DNA of 64,000 nt. Origin: Pipra filicauda. Taxonomy: Eukaryota > Chordata > Aves > Passeriformes > Pipridae. The notes beneath the pieces are model-generated. The model saw only the letters and a program-made list of their open reading frames with translations, searched no databases and was not told the origin of the DNA. Positions 13,301 to 23,892 of this stretch are shown here, one piece after another; positions within the stretch are counted from its first letter, which is position 1; each line of letters begins with the position of its first letter. A program made the position numbers and the translations under genes. The stretch spans positions 1,474,501 to 1,538,500 of the forward strand of contig NW_024103862.1 in assembly GCF_003945595.2 (NCBI RefSeq), written 5' to 3'.

Positions 13301-16300
13301 CATGGGATTTACAGAAGTGCCATTTGCAGAGAAAGAAAAAGCTTTGATTTACAGCAGTCTATGTTACTCAATGGAGAGACTACTGACAGAGACAGACAGG
13401 ATGTGAAACCCTTACTAGGTTTGTTACTTCTCCCTGAAAGCTAACAGCAAAGTTTCTATGGCATGGATTAGATCAGTTACTGCCATGGAGAAGTTATTGG
13501 AAGGTCTTAACTTCACATTTAACTTGTTGATCTAAAGTAATATATACTTGTCTGACAAGGTAGCAGTAGGAGGAAGAGGGGAGAACTGGTAGCCATGAGT
13601 AACTCTCTGGCACTGATGGCCAGCATGTACCACTTACTCATGCAGCCTCTCATGCCTCTCATATCATCCTTCCCTTTATAGACAGTTCTCCAGCAAGGCT
13701 GGAAGGAGCAGAAAACATAGAAGGGTAACTGATCAGGAGGTTCTCAAAAACTTCAAGAGGAACAAAGAATGATGTAGATAGATGCATGACAGATTTTTCT
13801 AGTCATGCAGTCTTAATATTCATGTATTTTTAAGACTCTCCTCTTGGGTTTCCTTTGTTTTCCTGTATAGTGGCAGGACTAGGTTTTATACAAATCTGTA
13901 GTTAAATCAGTCTCAACAAAAAGTTAGAGCAATGAGATGCAGCAATGGGTGAAATATTGCACATATACGTTATTTCTGCCTTTATTTTGTTTGAGTGGTG
14001 AAAAAAATAGGTGACTTAAATAAGGGAACTGTATTTCCTTTTGTCCCAAGTAATGGTTAGAAGAAAGCTTCTCTCCCACATCATTCTCTAAAACTGTTTC
14101 CACCACAGGTTCAAGCATCTGGACCTCCATGTCCCACGGGAGATGTGTGGAACCTATACCAAAATAAACTAGCCAGATTGTTTTCCTCTGAAACATATTT
14201 GGTCTCTTTAAGGTCATTATGTAAGAGACTCTGCATTAGACATTATCCACATGATGTTAATTGTAATATAATCAAAATCTATTGAAAAAAGACATTTCCT
14301 CCCTATGGACTTTTAAAATTCATTACTGACCACTATTAAGAGAGTGATATGTCTAATTCTGTGACTGATGGAGCATATTATTTTGCCTGCTACCTTATAT
14401 ATTTCTGTGGCAAGTAATCATAGCAATTATTTTAGAGAATACTCTGTTGGTTCCTGCTAATAAAAAAGAAAATATCCTTGCAAAATAAGCAGCCTCTTAG
14501 CTTTGAAACAATGTTGTTGTGATTTATGTGACAGCTGCCAGGTGTTGTGCTGAAGGAGCTAGACTGAATAAAAATATAAAAACAAAATGCTTGAACTAAA
14601 GTTTAAACTATTTAAAAATAACCTGTTGTGCTCCCTTTGTTTCCACTGCCTGGAAGTGTTAAGTGCCAGAAGTGTAACACTTGACATTTGAGGCAGACAA
14701 ACATAGCCTACAGATTTTGTGATTGCTTTGCAACCAGCTAGCATTTTTTAATCATGCCTGTTCTTGTCAACACTGGGGGTTGTTTCTAAACAAGCCAGCT
14801 AAAAATGGGAATTAAATTTGTTTTCTTGCTCATTTTCCGAGGCTACAGAAACCCTAGAAACAAGAAACCTCTATTTTCACTGCTTCTCTCTCCAAGACCC
14901 ACACTTTCTAACAAATTCACACTCTTGTTCTCCTGTTGGGTCAAGAGGAGGCAGTGAAGGCACTGTGACTCTAAGAGTGTAGATTCATTTTTTCCTCTGG
15001 CAGCAAAGGTGATTTAGGAGTTTCTTGCCAAATGGCTCTGCTTCTTATTGCTGCCCAGATGCCACCACTCACAGGGCAATTGTGCTGAGGCAGCTGTTTG
15101 TTGAGCTGTGCTGGAATCAAATCATTCAAATGGTCCAGGTTTAAAAATATCTTCCTTCACCTCAAAAAAAACAACAAAAAAATTGATGTCATTCCAGTGA
15201 CATTCCCATTCTTAGCACATCCCTGCAAAGAGCTGCAGCAGTGCAAATGGGAAGTGAACCACGGAAACAAAGCAGGAAGAGGTGGATGGGGACCCAAGGT
15301 GCAGAACCTGCTTTGGTTAGCATTGTTGCTTCAGAAAACATTCATATAGGTTGTAGCCAACCATCTCTCCATCTGCATTAAAGAGATTATGAAGACCCTT
15401 CACCTTTCCTCCCCACTTCCTAAATTTAAGAGTTAGTGATCTTGTAAAAATAAAAATGCAGTCAAAATTCTCAATTCCTATCAAGCAGTTTTCTGATATT
15501 CTGAAATACTTGGCTGGGATCTCCCTTGTGTATTTACTTAAAAGACAGACCTAGTCTAACTTAGTCACTCAGAGCATCTCTAGAGTCAGTAGAAAGAAAC
15601 AAGTACCTCCAGAGGGCAATCCACTTCTTTGAGGATGGGACAAATCACCCTTTGGTTGTGCCTTTCTCTCATCACTCCCGTTGAAGGAGATGAATCCAGT
15701 TTGCTTGAATGGATATCTCATTTCTGGATGACTCAAGTTTGGCAATATGGTTCCCAGTGTCTGTACCTAAAGGCTACAGAGATTCATGGTGGTAGAGCAG
15801 AAAATGATGTGTTGACTTCAATATCTAGAAGGCCTAGACTTCATATTTTTTCCCCAGCACAAATAGGACAAATGCTGGGACCTAATAAATGAAAATATTA
15901 TGACAAAGCCATCCCACTCACCTCTTTCCTCCTCTCCACAGTCTTTTACAAGAACCTTATACAGATTTAAGTAGACCCCTGTTTAAGGAAGCAAATACTG
16001 ACAGATGCTGAATAACTACAACTTTGAAAGTACTCATCAGGCTCAACTCTGAGATCCTTATACTGTTTATTCATACAAATTCTAGTATGCCAGATGCTGA
16101 AGAGTGCTGAATGGCTGCTCAGTGGGAATTGTGGTTGCTCAGCACCTCCAAAGAACTGGCATGTAAACTCCAGCCTGGACTTTGCTTTTATGGGAAAAAC
16201 AAAACCGACCATCAGTCATGCATGTTGTACTTCCCTCCCCACTTCATGAGCTGGCCTGGGGAAAATTCCTGGTGCTTACTGAAAGCATCATCTGATGTCA

Positions 16301-19300
16301 CTCAACACCACAGGGGAGAATATAAATCAAAGTGTAAGTATTCAGCACTCTCTCAGCATTGGCCTAATGTGATTAATGTAATCTGAGGTAAACACTTTAG
16401 TTATTTCTTATTACTGTTAGGGACCCAAATCAAGGGTTGGGACTTGTTAATCTAGGTAATGTGAAAAACAAGCCCTACCCATGAGATCTCCAAGGCTAAG
16501 ATAAAGCTCAGGTAGAAGCTTGACAAAAGTTACTTAATAGCAATGGACAGATATGATGAAGTGTTGAATCTGAACTGTCTTAAAGGCATGTGGCAAGGGC
16601 TATGCCATGCTCAGCACAAAGCTTTCCTCTCTCAGCAGAGTAGAGTTGTGGTAACAGGGAGAGTAAGGTAGTCCGTGACAAGATTCCAACGAACTAGAGA
16701 GCTGTCAGATGCCTGAATCCCAGTGACACTGAGTAGACCTGCTTCTGCATTCTGCCTTTCAGAATCACATCCTGGTTCCAAAAAAAGTTGTTTTCTGTAA
16801 AATCTACAGTGGAAACCTTTGTCTCAGACAATCCCCAGCACACTGTATAACTCTGAATTGTGCAGGCTGCTGGTGGAAGGGGGAAACAGACTTAATAACA
16901 TGGACGGAGTTGCTTCTGGCACCTTTTGGTGGTTTCTTGTCTTACATGAAGAGAGTGTACCTCAGTCACTGGACAACTCAGAGCACAAACTCTGAAGTGT
17001 CACAGGTGTGAAAACACAAGTCTAAAAGCCAGGGAATGTCCATATTATCAGTTTTGTGCTTGCTTCTCTCCTGGCTGGGTGTGATGGAAAACAATAGCTC
17101 TTGGAAAGGCACATCGAGGTATTGCAGACCGGCAGCCTGCTGAGTCCAGAGAGCTGCAGGGAGCAAATGCTTCATCCAGCCAAACCCAGTGGGAATCTGT
17201 TGGAGCTCCAACATTGTTTTGCTGACACAGGAAGATGTCATCACAGCAAAATATGAAGGAGTTAACACATTATGAAATACAGTTTTGGCAGTGATGCAGA
17301 CAAAGATTGTTTTGTTTGAAATGCAGTACCAGCAGTGTTGGTTAACAAGGTAATGCAGTCACCTTGCCAGTCTAAGTCATTACATTGTGCCTTTTTTTTC
17401 TAACATGTTAGGTTCAAATCCTATGAAACAAGCTGCATAATTTTAAGCCCATAGATAGTACTTTTCTACAAAGTTAATCTTGATTTAATGTAAATTTCTG
17501 TATAGTAGCTGGTTAGAATAGCAAGTGGAAGTGCTAAAGGAAGCCTGTATTGCACAGGAAGAGAAATGACAAGGTATCAGTGTGGGTTTAAGTAAAAAAA
17601 AAAAGGAATAAAAATGCAGGAATTTTGTTTTAAACTTCTTGCCAGTCCTATCCATTTACAGAGTGAGAAGTGAGGAGGGCTGTCCCATGCCTGCTTACAC
17701 ACACTGCTGAGGGCTCGGTGCACAAAATTGCACAACCAGTTTCAAAATTACTCTTGGCTGGTGCAGGCACTCTGACTGCCCTTCCAAAAATAAAGGCAAA
17801 ATTTTCAGCATCACGGAAGACTCATAAACCACCTACACTCCTACATCTACCAAGATCAAGAGAGCCCTGAATCCCATATAACTCAGAAAGTCTAGCCATG
17901 TATTTAATGCTGAAACCTGACTTTTATAATCAGGTTGAAAGGTTTGCAATCAGCACTTTGCAGATGTGACATGAAGATCTTCTATATTCAGGACTCAATT
18001 AGCTACCTGCCTTTCAGCTGAAGATCTGGTCCCCCGGGCCAAATTCTTTACCATACTTTTCCATAAGTCTGGGAAACAACCCTTCTCATTGGCATTGCTG
18101 AAAATGAACTTCCACACTCAAGTAGGCAGCTATTTCTCCCACATTTTTCACCATGCTTGTGCTCTCATTAAAGTACATTATAAAGTTAGCAAGCAAAAAC
18201 TATATTCTTCTGCAAGATCCTTGCCCAAAAATGTCCTTTGAGTCCTGTATATTGTAGCGAGTAGCAATGAGTACCATGCTTTGAAAATACGAATCTAAGT
18301 CAAAGATTAGCCCACATTTCAAATATTAAGGCAGTTTTTCAGATAATGTTTCATAAATAGGGCTATTCCAGTTTAGGATCTGGGTCTAAAAATGGCATGG
18401 TGAACTCTAATTAGATATGAATAAAGAAATAGGGAGCTACTTTTTTCATGTCTTCATACTGTCTTGTTTGTTGGTGTCATGACAGTTAAATAGGTAGTGA
18501 CCAGAATGAAGCCCAATAGCCAATTTACACTTAACTAGTGTAAAATAGTTCTTACTAATTCTTGTGGCAAACTTTAATAGTAAGTACTTACAAAAATGCT
18601 TAGGAAAATAATTCATCTCATGCTTCAGTTCCTCATAAGCATCCCTGCTTCCATGTTTTTTGCTGGATATGTCTGTTAGCATCACTGTTTTGGTAACTTT
18701 CTGTTTTAGGACAATTTCAGGACATGTTAAAATTCAGAGGATACTATTTTGTCATTTTCCCTCTATTGAGTAGTATGTTTACATCAAATAGTTCACCTGA
18801 GATCGTGCTGCAGTTCCCAAAGTAAGGTGAAACTGCACAAAGAAGGCTGGTAGTATAGCTGTTTTAATTTTAAGAATGTACAATGATGTATGGGCATATC
18901 TAGAAATATAGAGGGAAAAAATCCTGTATATTGCAAGTTAGACTACGGTCTTAATGATGAAGACATAAGGTATTCCTTAGCTAACAAATCACCAATTTTT
19001 ATGTATTTTATTTTTAATAGGATTTTTGATACTATCACAAAGATGTCTTCATTCTCTGCCAAAGGGATCTGAAAACACTGGAACTAGTAAAATATTTCCA
19101 CCTATTACACTGGTTTGTTAAATATTCAACTAATTTTAGAAATTCCTTTAATTAACAACTACAGTATATCATGTCCAGATTCATTTTTCTACTGTACGTG
19201 TAGGATACCTATGCAAACAAAAACGGGAAATAAACAGAAGCTTTTATCTCTGTATTATTTATTTCCTGTTCTTGATCTGAGTGAAACTGAAGTGAAATAA

Positions 19301-19771
19301 ATATTAAAATTCTTTAAAGGAAAAAAAAACCAGAAAACACATCCAAGGCAGATTTCATAACAGCAGAACAAGAATCATTTTGAGTGGCAATGCACTGGCA
19401 ATAACTTTTGGCTTTGGTTCACATCAATCTGGAGGCCCAGCTACACAAGCCAAGCTGGCTCAGAATCTCTTCTGAACAGGCATTAATCACCTTCAGTGCT
19501 GTAATATTCCAGAGGTCCTAATCGGGACAGCTCTTTGCACAGATGTAACATACTCACCTGGCACAATCCTTCCTCTGCCAGTGGTCATGGCAAAAGTCCC
19601 TCTGACTTCTCTGGTGTTAGAAGTCTGGCTGGCCTCCCCAAATTTCCATGCTCCCTGCCTTTTCCCCTCTTTCCCACTTCATTCTCTTTTCCTGCATGTT
19701 GTGAAATCTTAAGGATTTTAGTGCAATTCATATTTTCCTCTTCCCTTTGTCAACCTTTTCTTCCTTTGCAG
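4399..19771 (+). other. TRIM55: Large last intron of TRIM55, about 15.4 kb
   Basis: No other coding exon could be supported in this stretch. It is ordinary AT-rich intronic sequence with small hairpins and palindromes (for example 7568-7587). The longest frame inside (10,096-10,614, 172 codons) has no recognisable family. One or more alternatively used exons cannot be excluded, because the C-terminal tail of this protein is poorly conserved. The intron ends in a pyrimidine-rich tract with acceptor CTTTGCAG. Confidence 0.6.
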
Positions 19772-19891
19772 ACTGGTTCTGAACCATACGCTCAAGGACG
19801 AGTGGAGGAAGCGCCTGTGAGCAGTGAGAGGGGTGACGAGCCGGCTCGTCATGTTTTCTCCTTCTCCTGGTTGAACTCACTGCATGAATGA
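19772..19891 (+). CDS. TRIM55: TRIM55 terminal coding exon
   Basis: The acceptor TTTGCAG ends at 19771, after a long T/C-rich stretch. The frame starts in phase 0 with T-G-S-E-P-Y and runs 39 codons to TGA (19889-19891). The last residues, RGDEPARHVFSFSWLNSLHE, match my recollection of the conserved MURF2 C-terminus (RHVFSFSWLNSL), which gives the assignment. With the four upstream exons the coding pieces sum to 777 nt, exactly 258 codons plus stop. The 3' UTR follows. I could not find a clear AATAAA downstream on this strand; a CATAAA near 20,497 is a weak candidate. Confidence 0.85.
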   Translation, partial: TGSEPYAQGRVEEAPVSSERGDEPARHVFSFSWLNSLHE

Positions 19892-21964
19892 TGACTCACT
19901 CTGGCTGGCTTCTGGTGTGCTTCTCCTGGGAGGGACCGTGAGCACAGGCAGCCTGGCTGCAGTCAGCAAAGAAACTGGCCTGGAAAGGGGCATCCGAGCA
20001 GGTTTCATTCCCAGGAACTCAGTTGGCCTCCACATCATACCCTTGAGATGATAGATCTGAGAGGGATGGGAGCATGGGGACAAATTACTATACTATATTG
20101 TAGTCAAAGTGATTTCCAATAATTTTTTACTTGCAAGGGGAAAGTAGCATCACTACAGCTTTACGCTGAGCACTGCTAGTGTTTTGTTACTCACCTTTTG
20201 GCGCATCCCCTCGTAGGGGTAAGCGCTTCATCAATGTTGTTAGCTAAAATGCTGGTATGATATTCACTAATAGCACCCTTTGCCAAACCAATGTTTCTTC
20301 TGAATATCCTCCTGTATCTCCACTTGTTGGTGCTGAGGACTTCAGTGACACTATCACATCCTTGGCACCCCAAATCAGGGTTGTGTCTGACAGTACCGGT
20401 GCCTCCACAGCTGCGGAACACGGGAGGAAAGAAGGAAGCTGCCATTTCTGCCTTTGGACTTGCTCTTCCTGCTAAGCCACAACAGATGACGCTCACATAA
20501 ACACTTTATTTGTAAGGAAGATTCCCGGTGGCAGGAATGAGGAAGATGCATGCACCAAAAGCACTGGCCAAGACCCCAGGCATGGATGCAGGACACAGCT
20601 CTGAATATGTGGGGCAAATGCTGTAGTGCTGCCCAGCCTGTCCAACCATAATCTGTGTTTATGTCTTCTCAGTCATCAGTGTGTGTAGAAAAGGGGGCAT
20701 GTTCTTACACGAAATCAGAATGCAGTGAGGTGGTCACAGGTACTCAGTCAAGGTTTAATTTGAAATCCCAATGGTGCGCTGTAGAAAAGGCAGATGCTGA
20801 CTGTCCTGTTCCATGTGCCTTGCAGATATTTATCGATCTAATGAAATCAAATTTGTGTCTTAAAAGAAGTTCTAGAAGTTCTATGTAAGGTGGCATTCTG
20901 CAATTTTTGTCACTGGGAGCAGGGTGTCAACTCTCAGTAGTGTTTAAGAGAGATTGGAAGGCTGCCGGGAGTGCTTGGTGCCATAGGGGACCAGGTGTCA
21001 AGCTCTGCACTAGGGTTACATGTGGATCTTTCCCAGATCCCTGAGCCAGACCCTCAATGCAGTTTTGTGTGAGGTCATAGGGCTGTGCTGTGTCCCAGCA
21101 GGACTGGTGAGCTGGCAGTGCAGACCAGTTAGCAGGCTGTGTGGGGTTAGCCCCCGTCCTGGACATCTGCCGCTACTGGCCTGAGTGACATCAGCCCTCG
21201 TTGGTATCTGTTTTCCCCGGAGAACGCTCCTGAGAGAGTTTGTCGGGCTGCACAGGCGAGCTCCACGTAAATATTTGGAACTCTCACAGCCCAGAGAGAG
21301 CGCCGCCCAGCACCGCCACCGCATCGCCTCCGGCTGCTGGAGCAGCTTTTCTCTGGGATTCGGTTCGGGGTGAGGGATTTCCTATATACTCCCAGTCGTC
21401 CTGGGAGATTTCCCCTAGCTCCTCTGGCAGTTTTTCCACACATACTCAGAGCCCCTGGGAAGGAGCCCTCTTGGGCACCTCCACCGGGACGGGGGAAGCC
21501 AAAGCGCGGAGGAATCCGCCCTTTTAGGGTGCGGGGAGGATGTGCAGAGCCAGAATGAAAACGCAAAAGGGATGCGGGAGCGCCTCACCACTTTCCCATC
21601 GCTGCACTCTGGCGGGAGGAGGCTGCCCGGCCCCAGCCACAGCGGTAGGAGCCAGTGAGCCCCCTCGGGGGGCTGCCGAGATGGGATTCGGCAGTGCTGG
21701 GAGGCATCGATTTGCCCTCGACACCCCGTTCCCGGGAGTAGCCTGTGCCGAGGGCGGCGGCGTGGGGCAGCCCCCATCGGGGCGCACCTCTGGGAGAGCC
21801 GGCGGGGACGGGGGCTTCCCGGGGCGGGGAGGGGAAAAACATCCCCCGGGGGCTATATAGGACTCCCCGGGTGCCCGCGGACGCGGGTGCCCCCCTACGC
21901 CCCGGTAAGCACTGAAGGAGGCGGAGCAACCCTTAGGCGTCTAGGCAAGAAAGTCTATCAAGGC
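19892..21964. other. Interval between convergent TRIM55 and CRH 3' ends
   Basis: This holds the TRIM55 3' UTR and the spacer up to the CRH cleavage site. From about 21,180 the sequence becomes strongly CpG-rich. It includes a TATATA motif (21,854-21,859) and a donor-like GTAAGC (21,905-21,910) on the plus strand. On the minus strand a 306-nt open frame (20,191-20,496) ends in a consensus donor. None of these can be called a gene from sequence alone. Confidence 0.5.
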
Positions 21965-22448
21965 GTCTTTACTTTGCAGCTTTTATTAAAAATATAAATA
22001 TTAAACATTCTCTTACACAACCAAATCGACCGAGCGCTGAAAAGATGTTTTATTGTGAAAATGTTTACAGGAAAAAAAGTGAATTGAAAGTAGCTTACAG
22101 AGATTCCCCCTCCCACCTCCCTGCCCCTAGCAGAAAAGTTTTCTGTCTTCTTGGCACCATTTCTTCCAATGCTCACACATCCCTACGTAGCGATGGCACT
22201 AGAATAACTGGGAAATGGAGAAATAAATAAAGGTAGGGGAGGTTACGAACGACACTCGAGTTTCTGCACTTGGTACACGGTTGTGCATGCTAGTCAAGGG
22301 ACAGAGGCTGTTCGGAGCACACCCTTCTAGGTTTAAAGCTATATAAAAATAAAGAGATGACATCAGAGCAGCACTATGGTACATCGGACGGTGTAATTAT
22401 TCTTGTGCTAACTGCGGAATCTCTTTGGCAAGGTGGGGCGGGGCCGTT
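21965..22448 (-). other. CRH: CRH 3' untranslated region
   Basis: The sequence after the CRH stop is AU-rich, which is usual for a regulated neuropeptide mRNA. It contains an internal AATAAA-type signal (near 22,040 on the minus strand) and a distal AATAAA at 21,982-21,987. The distal signal probably sets the main end of the transcript at about 21,965. The exact cleavage site is inferred. Confidence 0.7.
21982..21987 (-). terminator. CRH: CRH distal poly(A) signal AATAAA
   Basis: TTTATT on the plus strand reads AATAAA on the CRH strand, about 460 nt after the stop codon, with T/G-rich sequence following on the gene strand. It is the last canonical signal before the GC-rich block. Confidence 0.7.
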
Positions 22449-22982
22449 TCACTTCCCGATTATCTCCATCAGTTTCCTGTTGCTGTGAGCTTGCTGGGCT
22501 AACTGCTCGGCTCGGGCCATCTCCAAGACTTCTCGCAGGAGGTGGAAAGTCAGATCCAGAGAAATAGGGGGCTCCTCGGATCGCTTTTCCCTCTCCACGG
22601 CCTCACCCTCGGCTTCGCCGTTCTCGGGGCTCCCCGGCGAGCGCTTGGGCAGCTGCTGCAGCTGTTGCACCGCCGCCCGGAAAAAGTTGCTGGCGGAGGC
22701 TTCGGGCTGTAGGTGGCTGGTGCTGCTGGAGGAGGCGGAGAAAGAGCCAAGGGGTCTCTTGTGGAGGTTGCCCAGGCGCAGGAAATACTCTTCTCCCATG
22801 CGGAGCAGGACAGGCAGAGTTTGCTGCTGCTGCTGTTGCTGCTGCTGCTGTTGCTGGAAGAAATCTGGCTGGTGAAGAGCCCCGGGGGCGGCTGCCGGAC
22901 TCTTGCTGAGAGCTCTGCACTCCTGGCAGGGCAGGAGGGCGACCAGCAGAATTCCCGTGGAGACCAGCAGCGGGATCTTCAT
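22449..22982 (-). CDS. CRH: Corticotropin-releasing hormone precursor
   Basis: This frame encodes the hypothalamic neuropeptide that drives pituitary ACTH release through CRHR1, acting as the head of the stress axis. The 177-residue preprohormone has a signal peptide (residues 1 to about 24, M-K-I-P then a hydrophobic core), a glutamine run (43-54), a Ser-rich propeptide, and the R-E-K-R prohormone-convertase site at 131-134. The 41-residue peptide (135-175, starting SEEPPISLDL and ending M-E-I-I) follows. Gly-Lys (176-177) then supplies the C-terminal amide, and the stop is TGA. I see no difference from the mammalian peptide as I know it. The ATG at 22,982 lies 15 nt inside exon 2 and is followed directly by the signal peptide. 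Upstream in-frame ATGs lie in the intron. As in other vertebrates the whole protein comes from the second exon. Confidence 0.97.
   Translation of the reverse strand: MKIPLLVSTGILLVALLPCQECRALSKSPAAAPGALHQPDFFQQQQQQQQQQQQTLPVLLRMGEEYFLRLGNLHKRPLGSFSASSSSTSHLQPEASASNFFRAAVQQLQQLPKRSPGSPENGEAEGEAVEREKRSEEPPISLDLTFHLLREVLEMARAEQLAQQAHSNRKLMEIIGK
22458..22580 (-). other. CRH: Mature CRH-41 coding segment
   Basis: These 123 nt encode the 41-residue secreted peptide between the R-E-K-R cleavage site and the Gly-Lys amidation and trimming signal. It is an amphipathic helix with SEEPPISLDL at the N-terminus, which activates the receptor, and RKLMEII at the C-terminus, which binds its extracellular domain. 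Confidence 0.95.
22821..22856 (-). repeat. CRH: CAG/CAA polyglutamine repeat in CRH propeptide
   Basis: Twelve consecutive Gln codons (residues 43-54), nine CAG with three CAA interruptions at codons 2, 7 and 12. The run lies between the signal peptide and the conserved TLPVLLRMGEEYFLRLG segment, outside the mature peptide. CAA interruptions usually slow repeat instability. Confidence 0.95.
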
Positions 22983-22997
22983 GGTCGGGGCCCAAAT

Positions 22998-23535
22998 CTG
23001 CGGAGGCAGACGAGGAACGGGGGTTGGGTTACACAGCCGAGCCGCAGCGGCGGGGAGGGTAGCGCGGGGACGGGGACGGGACGCCCCCGCCGCCGCTGTC
23101 CCGGTGCTGAAACGCGCCGCTCCGCGCCCCTCCGCGCCCCGCACACCGCACACAGCATACCGCACACCGCCGCACGACCGCGCTCATCCCGGCCCGTCCA
23201 CCCGCGCCGTCGAGGCGACTGCTCCTCGCAGAACAGCCCCGCGGGGCAGCTCCGGACAGATCCCGGGGACCAAGCTGGGTTGAACCCCTGCAGAGAGTCC
23301 CCGCGTGTGCGCGGACCCGCGCCCCTTCACCCACTCCGGGCGAGGGGGAGAGTGGAGCGTCTGCGGAGGGGTAGCTCTCCCCAAGAGCTGCGGGGTGCTA
23401 GCGTCCGCTCCCCCGAGTCTCCCCGCACCATGGCCGGCCGGGGCAGCTACCCGCGTTCTGGGGGACTCCGCGCTCAGCCCCGCTCAGCGCAGGGCAGCGC
23501 ATCCCTCTCCGCGCCAGGCGCGGCCCCGCACTTAC
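22998..23535 (-). other. CRH: CRH 5' UTR intron
   Basis: The donor GTAAGT (23,535-23,530) and acceptor CCGCAG (ending 22,998) define a very GC-rich intron of about 538 nt. It carries the RE1-like element at 23,092-23,111. Open frames crossing it on both strands are a result of composition. Confidence 0.85.
23092..23111 (-). promoter_or_regulatory. CRH: RE1/NRSE-like element in CRH intron
   Basis: On the minus strand the two RE1 half-sites appear in order: TTCAGCACC, one spacer base, then GGACAGCGGC. The canonical REST/NRSF site has a 2-nt spacer and GGACAGCGCC, so this copy is one base shorter in the spacer with one mismatch. An intronic NRSE controlling CRH in neurons is described for mammals, so position and sequence both support the call. 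Binding by REST despite the altered spacing is inferred. Confidence 0.6.
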
Positions 23536-23657
23536 CTGGGGCGGCGGTGGCGGCGGCAGGGCAGGGCAGGGCGGGTGGTGGGACTTTGCAGTGCCCGGCG
23601 TCCCTTCCTCTCGCTGTCCCTCGGAGTCGGCTCCTGGCGAACTTGGGATCAGATTTG
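23536..23657 (-). other. CRH: CRH non-coding exon 1
   Basis: The 3' end is set by the donor CCAG/GTAAGT at 23,536/23,535. The 5' end is placed about 27-30 bp downstream of the TATA box and is inferred. At about 120 nt it is the expected size for the short untranslated first exon of CRH. Confidence 0.65.
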
Positions 23658-23683
23658 GTCCTAATCAGAGCCGGGGCGCGGGA

Positions 23684-23691
23684 TTTTTATA
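23684..23691 (-). promoter_or_regulatory. CRH: CRH TATA box
   Basis: TATAAAAA on the minus strand, in the context GCTATAAAAATCCC, about 150 bp upstream of the exon 1 donor. CRH is a classical TATA-driven neuropeptide promoter. Confidence 0.85.
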
Positions 23692-23884
23692 GCTTAGACC
23701 CTCTCCTGGAATCACGCAGAACTTGCCTAATAAGCTGACGCTCTCCTGACAGCCCGATTGCGTGCCCCGATCTACTGCTGAATAAATCATGGGGGCCCGT
23801 CGGAGCGGCGATGGGCAGAGTTTCGCTATCGCAACCCCAAATCTCACGTCCAATTATATCAACAGATATTTATCGCCTCTGCAG
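23692..23884 (-). promoter_or_regulatory. CRH: CRH proximal promoter
   Basis: The 193 bp between the CRE and the TATA box contain AT-rich motifs embedded in GC-rich surroundings: GATAAATATCTGTTGATATAA next to the CRE, ATGATTTAT in the middle, and AGCGTCAGCTTATTAGGCAA near the TATA box. They match my recollection of the mammalian CRH promoter closely, which suggests strong purifying selection. Negative glucocorticoid response elements and homeodomain/POU sites are reported for this region in mammals; I do not assign individual sites. Confidence 0.7.
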
Positions 23885-23892
23885 TGACGTCA
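23885..23892. promoter_or_regulatory. CRH: cAMP response element TGACGTCA
   Basis: A perfect 8-bp palindromic CRE. It lies about 230 bp upstream of the inferred start site, the same distance at which the functional CREB-bound CRE sits in mammalian CRH promoters. Confidence 0.9.

Larger units (their letters stand above)
22449..22997 (-). other. CRH: CRH exon 2, from splice acceptor to stop
   Basis: On the minus strand a C/T-rich tract ends CTCCGCAG (AG at 22,999-22,998). The exon then begins with 15 nt of 5' UTR before the ATG. It continues through the coding region and on to the poly(A) site near 21,965. The two-exon layout, with the only intron in the 5' UTR, is the known CRH structure. Confidence 0.85.

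Noticed and set aside
22645..23738. Long plus-strand open frames (up to 341 codons) opposite CRH
   Set aside because: GC-rich composition removes stops. They include an antisense leucine run that is just the CAG repeat read backwards. No domain is recognisable.
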